Source of the DNA: Nitrosospira sp. Is2
GTDB lineage: Bacteria > Pseudomonadota > Gammaproteobacteria > Burkholderiales > Nitrosomonadaceae
Assembly: GCF_033095785.1 (NCBI RefSeq)
Contig: NZ_CP137134.1
Coordinates: 2,480,001 to 2,544,000 of the forward strand
Direction of reading: 5' to 3'
DNA: 64,000 nt
The stretch's first letter is position 1. Every line of letters begins with the position of its first letter. Shown here one piece after another: positions 54,767 to 63,331 of this stretch. The notes under the pieces are model-generated. The model was not told where the DNA came from. It did not search any database and worked only from the letters and a program-made list of their open reading frames with translations. The position numbers were made by a program, and so were the translations under genes.

Positions 54767-55840
54767 CTAGGGAGCCACCTGGTTGAACGCTACCACGTGA
54801 TCCGCTTCCAGCCTGATGCCGATTTTCTCACCTATGGCATGATTATGGTGGCTGGGCACGAGCGATAGCGCGGTACTGCCGCCGGGGAGGCGCAAGGTGT
54901 AGAGAATATCCGCTCCCCGGAAAGCCTTGTGCAGCACGATGGCGCTGACGGGGCTGGCATCATCGTGCACGATATCATCCGGCCGGATGAGTACGTCCAC
55001 CGCGCATCCCTCGCGGCACAGCTGGCACGTGGGGCCGCAGCAATGTGCGACCTCGCCCTCCAGAATTCCCAGTTCTATCTCCACATGACGCGGGTCAAGC
55101 ATCTTACCCGCGAGAAATACTCCTTCACCTATGAAGTCGGCAACAAACCGGTTCGCGGGCTTATGATACAAGTTATAAGCGGTGTCCCACTGCTGGATTT
55201 GTCCCTGATGCATAACGCCGATCTCATCAGCAATGGCAAACGCCTCTTCCTGATCATGCGTCACCAAAATAGCCGTAGCATTTTGATTCTTAAGAATATC
55301 GCGTACTTCGAGACTTAAGCGACCGCGCAAGGTTACGTCCAGGTTTGAAAAAGGCTCATCCAGCAATAGCAGATCAGGTCGCGGAGCAAGTGCTCGGGCG
55401 AGGGCAACCCGCTGTTGCTGTCCGCCGGACAGTTGGTGGGGATATTTTTCTGCGTCTTCCGAGAGACCTACTGTGTGCAGCACCTCGGTGACGCGCACCG
55501 CACGCTCGGCGTTTCCCATGCGATGCAGGCCGAAGCCCACGTTCGCGCGAACGGTTAGATGAGGAAACAAGGCGTAATCCTGAAATACCATCCCAATATG
55601 GCGCCGTTCCGGAGGAACGCAGATGCTCGCATTGCTTATCAGCGCGCCGTTGAGCCAAATTTCACCGGCTGAAATAGGCTCAAATCCGGCGATGCTTCGC
55701 AGGACCGTGGTCTTCCCGCATCCGCTTGGACCCAGCAGGCAGCCGATCGCGCCTTTTTGCAGGGTGAGCGACAGATCCTCCACCACCGTTTGCCGTCCAT
55801 AGGCATGCCGAATATTCCTGAGCTCAAGCAATGCGTTCAT
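54767..55840 (-). CDS. fbpC: Ferric-iron ABC transporter ATP-binding protein
   Basis: An ATPase of 357 residues for the FbpAB importer. Walker A GPSGCGKTTVLRSIAG (near residue 38), signature LSGGQQQRVALARAL, Walker B DLLLLDEPFSNLD and switch His VTHDQEEA. The C-terminal 120 residues form the TOBE-like regulatory domain. In that domain a cysteine cluster, HCCGPTCQLCREGC (near residue 270), is present: five Cys in 13 residues, which may bind iron or a cluster. It is the last gene of fbpABC, 13 bp after fbpB. Confidence 0.93.
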   Translation of the reverse strand: MNALLELRNIRHAYGRQTVVEDLSLTLQKGAIGCLLGPSGCGKTTVLRSIAGFEPISAGEIWLNGALISNASICVPPERRHIGMVFQDYALFPHLTVRANVGFGLHRMGNAERAVRVTEVLHTVGLSEDAEKYPHQLSGGQQQRVALARALAPRPDLLLLDEPFSNLDVTLRGRLSLEVRDILKNQNATAILVTHDQEEAFAIADEIGVMHQGQIQQWDTAYNLYHKPANRFVADFIGEGVFLAGKMLDPRHVEIELGILEGEVAHCCGPTCQLCREGCAVDVLIRPDDIVHDDASPVSAIVLHKAFRGADILYTLRLPGGSTALSLVPSHHNHAIGEKIGIRLEADHVVAFNQVAP

Positions 55841-55853
55841 GGACGGTGTTCAA

Positions 55854-57545
55854 TTATTTCTCAGTTTGCCGCATAAGAAAGATAATGGGAAGCAGCCCCG
55901 CCAGCACCAAGGTCACCGCAGGCAACGCGGCCTGTTCCCATTCGCCCTCTGAAGTCATTTCGAAAATTCTCACCGCCAGCGTATCCCAGCCAAAGGGCCG
56001 GGTCATCAGGGTAATGGGCATTTCCTTCATTACGTCCACGAATACGAGCGAGGCGGCGGTAAAAATTCCCCCTTTCAAAATGGGCAAATGCACACGTCGT
56101 AGCGCCGCCCACCCGGTCAAGCCGAGTCCCCTGGCGGCTTCATCGATGTTGGGGGTGATACGGTGCATGGCGCTATCTATGGGACTATGACTGACCGCCA
56201 GGAAACGCGTCATATAGGCGATCAGCATGGTGGCGAGCGTGCCCTGCATGAGCACTCCCGCTTGAATATCGAATAATCGCAAGGCGACGTCGCTGAGCTG
56301 GTTATCCAGCCATGCTATCGGAATGAAAATACCCACTGCCAGAACTGCGCCAGGCAAGGCATAGCCTATGGTGGAGATGCGGACGGCGGCGCGAGTAACG
56401 CGATCGGGATGTCGCCTTGCGGCATAAACCATGAGTAGCGCGACGCCACAGGTGAGCACCGCCGCAACTGCCGAAAGTAGCAGTGAATGCCAGAGAAATT
56501 CGAGGTAGCGCTGATCAAAATCACGAGCAAAAACACCTGCTGCCCAAATGCTTAGCTGACTCACCGGCAAGACAAATGCAAAGAACAGGGTGCCTGACGC
56601 GAGGGCGGCAATTGACCATGCACGCCAGCCCGAGAGCGGAATGCGGTCAATTCTTGCACTTTGCCTGGTTTCGGCATAGCGCATGCCGGATCGAAGTTGC
56701 TGCTCTATCACGATGACAGCAAAGACGATCACAATCAGCACTGAGGCGAGCTGGGAGGCTGCGGCCAAGGAAAACATGCCGAACCACGCTTTGTATATGG
56801 CTGTGGTGAAGGTGTCGTAATTGAAGACGGCGACGGTGCCGAAGTCCGCGAGCGTTTCCATCAACGCCAGCATTACACCGCCGGCAATCCATGGTCGGGC
56901 CATGGGCAGGGAAAGTCTGAAGAATCCCTGGGTACGATTGAAGCCCAACGATTGTGCCGCCTCGAGTGACCGTTTACCCTGTGTGATGAACGCATTACGT
57001 GCCAGAAGGTAGACATAGGGATAAAACGCGAGAACCATGACAACGACAACACCCGGCCCACTCCGTACGTTTGGAAACCAGAGCAGATCCGATTGTAGCG
57101 ACACGCGCAGCGTCGTTTGCACCGGGCCGATGTAATCAAACAGACCAAGTGCGACGAATGCGGTGACGTAAGCGGGTATTGCGAGCGGCAGCAGGAGCGC
57201 CCAGGAGAAGAAACGACATCCGGGAAAGTCGCACACCGCGGTAAACCATGCCAGGCTTACTCCCAACAATGCGGTGCCTAGAGATACTCCTAATGCGAGC
57301 CAAAAGGTATTCGCCAACAGGTCGGGAAGTGTCGTTTCAACCAGATGCTGCCACACATCGCTCGCTGGGGCGAAAAGAGAGGAGAGGACTGTGCCGACGG
57401 GTATCAGTACAAGCGCAGCGATAAAAACCGGAATCAGACGCCAACCTGTCGAGATATGAGCGGCGCGACGTGACGAGCTGTAAACAGGATCAGTACTTGT
57501 GTTGGTGCCTGTTGAATTCAGTACCTCCCCATTCACGCCCTTCAT
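55854..57545 (-). CDS. fbpB: Ferric-iron ABC transporter permease
   Basis: A 563-residue permease with two fused BPD-type membrane domains, about 12 helices. Each half has an EAA-loop equivalent: AAQSLGFNRTQGFFRLSLP near residue 205 and EAARGLGLTGWAALRRVHLP near residue 480, contacting FbpC. Internal duplication in one chain is normal for FbpB. It starts two bases after the fbpA stop, so the genes are co-transcribed. Confidence 0.94.
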   Translation of the reverse strand: MKGVNGEVLNSTGTNTSTDPVYSSSRRAAHISTGWRLIPVFIAALVLIPVGTVLSSLFAPASDVWQHLVETTLPDLLANTFWLALGVSLGTALLGVSLAWFTAVCDFPGCRFFSWALLLPLAIPAYVTAFVALGLFDYIGPVQTTLRVSLQSDLLWFPNVRSGPGVVVVMVLAFYPYVYLLARNAFITQGKRSLEAAQSLGFNRTQGFFRLSLPMARPWIAGGVMLALMETLADFGTVAVFNYDTFTTAIYKAWFGMFSLAAASQLASVLIVIVFAVIVIEQQLRSGMRYAETRQSARIDRIPLSGWRAWSIAALASGTLFFAFVLPVSQLSIWAAGVFARDFDQRYLEFLWHSLLLSAVAAVLTCGVALLMVYAARRHPDRVTRAAVRISTIGYALPGAVLAVGIFIPIAWLDNQLSDVALRLFDIQAGVLMQGTLATMLIAYMTRFLAVSHSPIDSAMHRITPNIDEAARGLGLTGWAALRRVHLPILKGGIFTAASLVFVDVMKEMPITLMTRPFGWDTLAVRIFEMTSEGEWEQAALPAVTLVLAGLLPIIFLMRQTEK

Positions 57546-57547
57546 GC

Positions 57548-58558
57548 CTATCGATAACCCGCCCGATCCATCAGCTTGACTGCTTCCGCCTGCAATTCAC
57601 CCGCTTTGTTAACGTTTATGGTGTTTTGTTTGAACGTGCCCCAGGCGGCGACAGCGGGGTCAGGTTTTATCCTTGGGTTGACCGGGTATTCCATGTTCAC
57701 GTCTGCAAACAGATTTTGCGCTTTCTCCGAGGACAGGAATTCCAGTAACCGGATGGCCCCCGGAACATTGTTTGCGTAGCGTGTAACACCCGCTCCCGAG
57801 ATGTTTACATGGACCCCGGCGCCATCCTGGTTAGGCCAGAAAATTGCGAGCGGCAGCGCGGGGTTTTTTTCCATCAGGCGCCCATAATAATATGTGTTGG
57901 CAATGGTGACATCGCATTTTCCCGCCCCTACAAATTCCATTGCCCTCGTCTCATCGGACAGCGGATCGGTGGCGAGATTTGCAACCCAGCCTTTTACGAC
58001 TTGTTCCGTCTTGAGTTCGCCATGCTCTTCAATCATCATTGCTACAAGTGACTGATTGTAAACTTTCTTCGACGTACGAAGACAAAGTCGTCCCTTCCAC
58101 TTCGGGTCGGCGAGGGCTTCGTAGGTCGAAAGATCGGAAGGTTTTACTTTTTGTGTGTTATAAATGATAGTGCGGGCACGCACTGACAGACCGAACCACT
58201 GATTGCCGGGATCGCGAAGATAAGCAGGAACATTCGACTCCAGCGTTTTGGACTCTACTGGTCTTAATAGTCCTTCCCGAGCAGCTTCCCATAAGTTGCC
58301 CGCATCCGCGGTAATAAGCACATCGGCGGGCGTGTTTTTTCCTTCCGCCTTCAGGCGCGCGAGTAGTGCGCCTTCCTTGTCGGTGATGAATTTGACGGTT
58401 GTACCGGTTTCTTTAGAGAAAGCGTCGAACATCGGCTTGATCAATTGCTCGATGCGGGCTGAGTAGACGACGACCTGATCGGCATGTGATGCGCTGGCGC
58501 CAAACAACGTGACACAGCAGAACATTACGGTAAGATAGCGGTTGAGGACTTTGCGAAT
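57548..58558 (-). CDS. fbpA: Ferric-iron-binding periplasmic protein (probable ATT start)
   Basis: A class I Fe3+-binding protein that delivers iron to FbpBC. The mature chain starts DQVVVYSARIEQLIKPMF and has the iron-ligand tyrosine pair in ANTYYYGRLMEKNP. The annotated-style ATG options do not fit well: ATG 58525 leaves a truncated signal (MFCCVTLFGASASHA, no basic residues), and the ATG at 58915 adds a 119-residue tail without similarity. ATT at 58558 is followed by RKVLNRYLTV, a normal basic n-region, and is preceded by GGAGAGG five bases upstream. It gives 336 residues, the family length. The ATT start is inferred. A Fur-like box lies 377 bp upstream. Confidence 0.85.
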   Translation of the reverse strand: MRKVLNRYLTVMFCCVTLFGASASHADQVVVYSARIEQLIKPMFDAFSKETGTTVKFITDKEGALLARLKAEGKNTPADVLITADAGNLWEAAREGLLRPVESKTLESNVPAYLRDPGNQWFGLSVRARTIIYNTQKVKPSDLSTYEALADPKWKGRLCLRTSKKVYNQSLVAMMIEEHGELKTEQVVKGWVANLATDPLSDETRAMEFVGAGKCDVTIANTYYYGRLMEKNPALPLAIFWPNQDGAGVHVNISGAGVTRYANNVPGAIRLLEFLSSEKAQNLFADVNMEYPVNPRIKPDPAVAAWGTFKQNTINVNKAGELQAEAVKLMDRAGYR

Positions 58559-58934
58559 AATGTCCTCTCCGGAACGCCGGGCGAAGTGAGGAGCGGAAAG
58601 GATGGGATGGGCAGCCGAAGATCCGAGCAGAGATCCGGATTGCGAATCTGCTTTTGCGGCAGTCCGGCACAGTTGGGCGCCCGCCAAGCCCCCAGAGCCC
58701 CATCTCACACGGTTTGTTGTAAAATCGGCTACTCGCGTTGCACTCCCATGCAGCGTCCTGAACAGAGACGGGCAAACCAGTTCCTTCACCGCGCGGCTTG
58801 AGTTTACCCCGATTTTGCCCGCTCTTCTTTTAACTGAGCGCTCCACCGGGGCAGTGTTCATCGGTTCCTTAAAGCAGGAGTTCAACATTTTATTCTCTCC
58901 GTATGTAAATAGCATGCTCGGTCAGAACCATATT
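58559..58934 (-). other. Long leader of fbpA, open in frame but probably untranslated
   Basis: 376 bp between the Fur-like box and the inferred fbpA start. The fbpA frame stays open here up to an ATG at 58915, but the encoded tail is Ser/Ala/Gly/Arg-rich, has no recognised domain and would put the signal peptide in mid-protein. It could be a 5' UTR or a decayed or small leader gene. Confidence 0.5.
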
Positions 58935-58953
58935 ATAAATGATAACAATTATC
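58935..58953. promoter_or_regulatory. Fur-like box
   Basis: A 19-bp site containing AATGATAA and AATTATC, 14 of 19 matches to the classical Fur consensus (GATAATGAT-type hexamer repeats). It lies between fbpA (minus) and the hypothetical gene at 58978 (plus), so Fe-Fur could repress the iron importer and perhaps both transcripts. Confidence 0.65.
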
Positions 58954-58977
58954 AGTAAAGCTCCGCATTAATATATC

Positions 58978-59244
58978 ATGGATAAACCAGAACCGATTTC
59001 GTCTTATGACCGGCTGAAAGAGCTTCTCGCCATTCCTGAGAGACAGCGCACCGAAGCGCAATGGGACGAAATTAACGAGCTTGAAATTACGCTTACTCCT
59101 GTCAATCGAGTTGTAACATCGGAGCGCATGATTCGGCGTCCGGCCCCCGCTTCGCCCGATCAATGCAAGCCGCGGGAGCATGTGCAGGGAAAGCGGCCAT
59201 TGAAGAAGTTGCGTAAAAGACCGAAACCGGGTGCCGCATCATGA
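58978..59244 (+). CDS. Small hypothetical protein
   Basis: An 88-residue protein: an N-terminal helical region with acidic residues (YDRLKELLAIPERQRTEAQWDEINELEITL) and a strongly basic tail (KRPLKKLRKRPKPG). No signal, membrane segment or recognised domain. Its ATG is 25 bp downstream of the Fur-like box, suggesting iron-linked expression. The clear charge-segregated composition supports a real gene, with moderate confidence. Confidence 0.55.
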   Translation: MDKPEPISSYDRLKELLAIPERQRTEAQWDEINELEITLTPVNRVVTSERMIRRPAPASPDQCKPREHVQGKRPLKKLRKRPKPGAAS

Positions 59245-59404
59245 AATGTCGCGCCGGAGCTGGGCGAGTTAAGCCGTGGCCCTTATGGCTGGGCATGGGC
59301 TGCCGCGTCCACTGCAATTGGCAACTGTGACAGGGCACACGGGAAATATCAGTGAATCCGCCGACTTATATTGTTAACTTAAAAATAGTGCGAATGGGAG
59401 GAAT

Positions 59405-59725
59405 ATGCTGCTAACGACTACTCCAGGCATAGAGGGAAGGCGCGTGACGAAGTACCACGGCATCGTTGCGGGAGAGGCTATACTCGGCGCTAATTTGTTC
59501 AAGGACCTTTTTGCGGGGATCCGCGACCTGGTGGGGGGGCGCTCGGCGACTTATGAGAAGGAGTTGCAGCGCGCACGGGATATTGCTCTTGAGGAATTAC
59601 GCCAGCGCGCGCAGGACCTTGGCGCCAATGCGGTGATCGGAATTGATCTCGATTACGAGATAATGGGCAAGGAGAATGGCATGTTGATGGTTTCTGCCAG
59701 CGGGACGGCCGTAACCGTTGAGTAA
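59405..59725 (+). CDS. YbjQ/UPF0145-family protein
   Basis: A 106-residue member of the YbjQ family, which folds as a small beta-rich pentameric protein: LTTTPGIEGRRVTKYHGIVAGEAILG at the start, then ARDIALEELRQRAQDLGANAVIGIDLDYE. Often labelled heavy-metal-binding, but function is unproven. Start 59405 follows GGGAGGA. Monocistronic. Confidence 0.9.
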   Translation: MLLTTTPGIEGRRVTKYHGIVAGEAILGANLFKDLFAGIRDLVGGRSATYEKELQRARDIALEELRQRAQDLGANAVIGIDLDYEIMGKENGMLMVSASGTAVTVE

Positions 59726-59810
59726 GCGGTTGACTGTGCTTGTCAAGGTCAGCCCAGGATGTTCTTGCCGGGACTGAACATGGCCGGTGTTTAAGCAGAT
59801 TTCGTTTCTT

Positions 59811-60509
59811 CTACCAGGGTATCGCTTTCCCATCGTAAGCGATGAATTTACCCGAGTCATCAATGGTAAGGCGGCTGATGACCTCGCGCATTCCTGATAC
59901 GCTCTGCATGCTGGAGATCAATGCATGAGGCCCGCCCATATCGGTTTTCACCCACCCGGGGTGTAATACCAAGGCGATGATTCCAGCTGGCTTCAGATCT
60001 ATGGCGAGCGTCTTGACAATCATATTCACCGCCGCCTTGCTGGACCGGTACATGTAGCTGCCGCCGCTGTTGTTGTCCGCGATACTGCCCATTTTGCTGC
60101 TGATCGTCACAACGGTTTTTTTATCGCTTCGAACGATATGTGGCCGAAATGCCCGGACCATTTTCAAGGTGGCCATCGTGTTGATAAGAAATGCACGCGT
60201 CCATGCTTCATCATCGCTATTATTTAAGGCGCCTCCATGAGGATCGGTGTATACGCCTGCATTGTTGATCAGCAGGTCGATTGGTTGACTGGCGAGCGAC
60301 GACGCCAGTTGGTCGATCCCGGGATGATCAGCGACATCCAGTCGTTGTACCGAGATTTGCCCAGGATATTGCGCCGCCAGTGCGTTAAGGGCATCTGATT
60401 TATCAGGTTGGCGGGCGCAAGCCACGACATGCCAGCCGTCTGCGGCATACTGCCGGGAAAATTCCAGTCCGATTCCGCGATTGGCGCCAGTGATCAATGT
60501 AGTTTTCAT
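59811..60509 (-). CDS. Short-chain dehydrogenase/reductase
   Basis: A 232-residue classical SDR. Cofactor motif TGANRGIGLEFSRQ near residue 7, NNAGVYTD in the NNAG position, catalytic serine region VTISSKMGSI and active-site YRSSK near residue 153. Substrate unknown. It resembles the YciK/C-factor-like group by length and motifs. It is divergent from a second SDR gene at 60675. Confidence 0.93.
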   Translation of the reverse strand: MKTTLITGANRGIGLEFSRQYAADGWHVVACARQPDKSDALNALAAQYPGQISVQRLDVADHPGIDQLASSLASQPIDLLINNAGVYTDPHGGALNNSDDEAWTRAFLINTMATLKMVRAFRPHIVRSDKKTVVTISSKMGSIADNNSGGSYMYRSSKAAVNMIVKTLAIDLKPAGIIALVLHPGWVKTDMGGPHALISSMQSVSGMREVISRLTIDDSGKFIAYDGKAIPW

Positions 60510-60674
60510 AACCCTCTCCTATTGGAAAGATGGTGTTGCCGCGCACGAGCAGAAATAACGTGGGATCTGACAAGTCATTACTCAGATCAGCTTTATCCCG
60601 AAGTATTGTTTCGACTGCGCGCTCCACCATTATGAATAAAAAGCGAAACGAAGTGAAACGATAAAGGACAGAGA

Positions 60675-61490
60675 ATGACTCAGCGAATAGCGCTGGTAAC
60701 CGGCGCATCCAGCGGTATTGGAAGGGCTACCGCGGAATTGCTTGCCAAAAACGGCTATTATGTATTTGCCGCGGCACGGCGTATGTACAGGCTGGAACAG
60801 ATACGTTCCGATCACATTGAACCTGTTGCACTGGATGTCGCTGATGAAGAAGCCATTCACGGGGCAGTAGACCATGCCATGTCAACGAAAGGGCGCATTG
60901 ATGTACTGGTAAATAATGCCGCCTACGCTCAGTTGGGCGCAATCGAGTGCGTTTCGATGGAAGCGGCGCATCGCCAGTTCGAGGTGAACGTGTTCGGTTA
61001 CGCCCGCTTCATGCAGGCGGTCTTGCCACACATGCGGGCGCAGAAGTCGGGGCATATCGTAAACGTTACTTCGGCCTTGGGTAAGATGACTATTCCGGGG
61101 TTCGGCTGGTATACCGCTTCCAAGCATGCCCTAGAGGCGCTGTCCGAGACCCTTCGCGGTGAGGTGATGGAGTTCGGGATCAACGTGGTGGCTATTGCGC
61201 CAGGTTTAATAAAGACGGAATTCGTTCCCAACCAGTTGAGATTACTGGAAACCGTTTTGCATCCGGAGATTTATGGAAAGCTTATCGCCGGCGTCCATAA
61301 GATTGTATCGCATGAACCAAGATCGCCGGGCCCCGAGATCATCGCCCGGGCCGTGCTCGATGCCATTACAAGTTCGACTCCACCGCTGCGCCATGCGTTA
61401 CCGCTCGATGCCAAGCTGGCGGTTGGCGCCCGATGGCTGCTGGGCCCGCGTTTGTTTGAGTGGGTGGTACGTCGCCAGATGAAACCCTAG
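60675..61490 (+). CDS. Short-chain dehydrogenase/reductase
   Basis: A 271-residue SDR: TGASSGIGRATAELL near residue 9, NNAAYAQLG (NNAG variant), VTSALGKM with the catalytic Ser, and YTASKHALEALSETL with Tyr and Lys. The longer C-terminus and the FVPNQLRLLETVLHPE region fit the group of oxidoreductases acting on lipids or retinol-like substrates, but the substrate is unknown. Only about 50% of motifs match the neighbouring SDR, so this is not a recent duplicate. Confidence 0.92.
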   Translation: MTQRIALVTGASSGIGRATAELLAKNGYYVFAAARRMYRLEQIRSDHIEPVALDVADEEAIHGAVDHAMSTKGRIDVLVNNAAYAQLGAIECVSMEAAHRQFEVNVFGYARFMQAVLPHMRAQKSGHIVNVTSALGKMTIPGFGWYTASKHALEALSETLRGEVMEFGINVVAIAPGLIKTEFVPNQLRLLETVLHPEIYGKLIAGVHKIVSHEPRSPGPEIIARAVLDAITSSTPPLRHALPLDAKLAVGARWLLGPRLFEWVVRRQMKP

Positions 61491-61520
61491 CTCCTGCGTT
61501 TCATCAACCAGCAGCTTGGT

Positions 61521-62576
61521 TTACGCGTGTTCATTCCTGGAGGACGAAAAGAGGTCCCAGGCAGCGATGAATAATGCCGCGATGACCGGACCAATGACGA
61601 ATCCGTTAAGACCGAAGAGAACCAGGCCTCCGAGGGTCGAGATGAGTACGACGTAATCGGGAATTTTAGTATCCCGGCCGACGAGAATGGGCCGCAGGAG
61701 ATTATCCACCATTCCGATCACGAAGACGCCGAACAGGATCAGGGTGACGCCCTGCCCCACAGCCCCGGTAAGCAGGAAATAGACGGCTACCGGACCCCAG
61801 ATCAGGCCGGCGCCAATCGCAGGCAATAGAGAAAGCAGGGCCATTACGGATCCCCATAACAATGCGCCTTGTATGCCCAGGAACGAAAACATTGCGCCAC
61901 CCAGCGCTCCTTGTATCGCGGCCACAGCAATGTTGCCTTTTACGGTGGCGCGCACAACAGTAGTGAATTTGCTGAGCAGATGCCGTTTGTGTTCCAGGCT
62001 CAGCGGAATTGCCTGATTTATCTTGGACGTCAGAATGGCCCCATCCCTCAGCAGGAAAAACAGCAGGTAAAGCATGATCCCGAAACTGACGATAAACTCA
62101 AACATGTTTTGGCCTATATTCAGGGCTTCAGCTGCGATGAGCTGACTTCCCTGCAAGGCACCGGTTGAAAGTGCATCCTTAATGCCGGAAATGTCCGAAA
62201 GCCCAAAACGGTCCAGCAAGTTGACGATCCATGGCGGTAACGCGTTCATGATTTGCTGGAAGTACGTCCCGAAATTCAATTCGCCGGACCGGATTCTCTC
62301 GTACACAGTCAGGCCCTCCTGCAGCAGTGAGCCCGCGAGTACAATGAACGGGAGAATTACGATGATTAGGCAAAAGAGTAGGGTAGCGAGCGCCGCCAGG
62401 TTCCGGCGCTGGTCCATGATGCCCAGTAACCGGCGGTGAAAAGGAGCAAATATGATGGCTAGAACGGAAGCCCAGAACACCGTGCCATAGAAGGGCAACA
62501 AGATCCACACAAACGCCACCGAAACGACGATCAATAGCAACAGGAAGGTTTTTTGTTGAAGCTCCGGGGAATTCAT
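61521..62576 (-). CDS. AI-2E family membrane transporter (YdiK/PerM-like)
   Basis: A 351-residue inner-membrane protein with about eight helices. The family's helical hairpin pattern is visible: LLLLIVVSVAFVWILLPFYG at the N-terminus, a soluble central segment (about residues 85-150), and IGMVDNLLRPILVGRDTKIPDYVVLISTLGGL with the conserved D-N-x-x-R-P-x-x-x-G motif. Members export AI-2 or other small molecules or act as Na+/H+ antiporters; which applies is unknown. ATG 62576 is preferred to 62603. Confidence 0.9.
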   Translation of the reverse strand: MNSPELQQKTFLLLLIVVSVAFVWILLPFYGTVFWASVLAIIFAPFHRRLLGIMDQRRNLAALATLLFCLIIVILPFIVLAGSLLQEGLTVYERIRSGELNFGTYFQQIMNALPPWIVNLLDRFGLSDISGIKDALSTGALQGSQLIAAEALNIGQNMFEFIVSFGIMLYLLFFLLRDGAILTSKINQAIPLSLEHKRHLLSKFTTVVRATVKGNIAVAAIQGALGGAMFSFLGIQGALLWGSVMALLSLLPAIGAGLIWGPVAVYFLLTGAVGQGVTLILFGVFVIGMVDNLLRPILVGRDTKIPDYVVLISTLGGLVLFGLNGFVIGPVIAALFIAAWDLFSSSRNEHA

Positions 62577-62822
62577 GTCGTCCAGGGTTCCAGTGGGAGG
62601 CATTCAGGAGGGTGTAGCTCAATCCTACCTTAACCCGGCCCGAAGTGGGAGAGCAGGATGTTCAGAAAAACGGCAACGGATGACTGGCGCGTGGGGCTGG
62701 AACTACTCGTACCGCAGGTGGAACCAGGAGGGATCAAAGAGGGGAACCGCCGGAGCGACATTAATAGCTGCTAAAGTATACGACCGCAAGGACTCCCGGC
62801 AAAGCGCTTGTAGGACGCCAAA

Positions 62823-63233
62823 TCAGCGCGTCCCTCGCAATCCCTTCACTCCGGCTTGCGCGATCCGTGCATCCTCATCGGATCTTACGCCACTTACGCC
62901 TACCGCACCAATGAATTGCCCTTCCACCACAACAGGTAATCCGCCCTCGATTGGCAGCGTTCCGGGAAGGCAGAGATAGCGCAACCGTCCTTCGCCAACA
63001 TGCTCGTCCCATACCTTTGTCGGGCGGCGGAAGGCGATAGCGGCACGTGCCTTCTGGATCGCCACTTCAATGCTGCCGAACTGAGTGTTGTCGCGCCGCA
63101 AAAGATGTATGAGGTGACCGCCATCGTCAACGATCGCGATCACAACCGCCCAGTTATTGCGACTGGCTTCTTCTTCCGCCGCAGCGGCAATATTTTTGGC
63201 GTCCTGGAGTGTGAGCGAATAAGCGTTATTCAT
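62823..63233 (-). CDS. GlcG/HbpS-family (DUF336) protein
   Basis: A 136-residue protein of the GlcG/HbpS family: LTLQDAKNIAAAAEEEA at the N-terminus, VVIAIVDDGGHLIHLLRRDNTQFGSIEVA, IAFRRPTKVW, then LPIEGGLPVVVEGQFIGAVGVSGVRSDEDARIAQAG. Some members bind heme or cobalamin; others have no known role. No signal peptide. It lies just downstream of hppA on the same strand, but a terminator separates them. Confidence 0.9.
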   Translation of the reverse strand: MNNAYSLTLQDAKNIAAAAEEEASRNNWAVVIAIVDDGGHLIHLLRRDNTQFGSIEVAIQKARAAIAFRRPTKVWDEHVGEGRLRYLCLPGTLPIEGGLPVVVEGQFIGAVGVSGVRSDEDARIAQAGVKGLRGTR

Positions 63234-63284
63234 GACGTCTACGGGAAAGCTGGTTACGATATTAAATGCACAAACTCATTTTCT

Positions 63285-63316
63285 AAAACAAAGCACGCCG
63301 GTATCCCAGCGTGCTT
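63285..63316 (-). terminator. Rho-independent terminator of hppA
   Basis: On the minus strand an 8-bp stem AAGCACGC/GCGTGCTT (63309-63316 with 63291-63298), loop of 10, followed by TTGTTTT. It lies 16 bp past the hppA stop codon. Confidence 0.8.
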
Positions 63317-63331
63317 CGATACAGGCAGGAT

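Noticed and set aside
58559..58915. 119-residue N-terminal extension of FbpA
   Set aside because: It would bury the signal peptide, and its composition is low-complexity; treated as leader.
62609..62640. tRNA-like start (GGTGTAGCTCAAT) downstream of the AI-2E gene start
   Set aside because: No anticodon arm, T arm or CCA end can be folded from the following bases.
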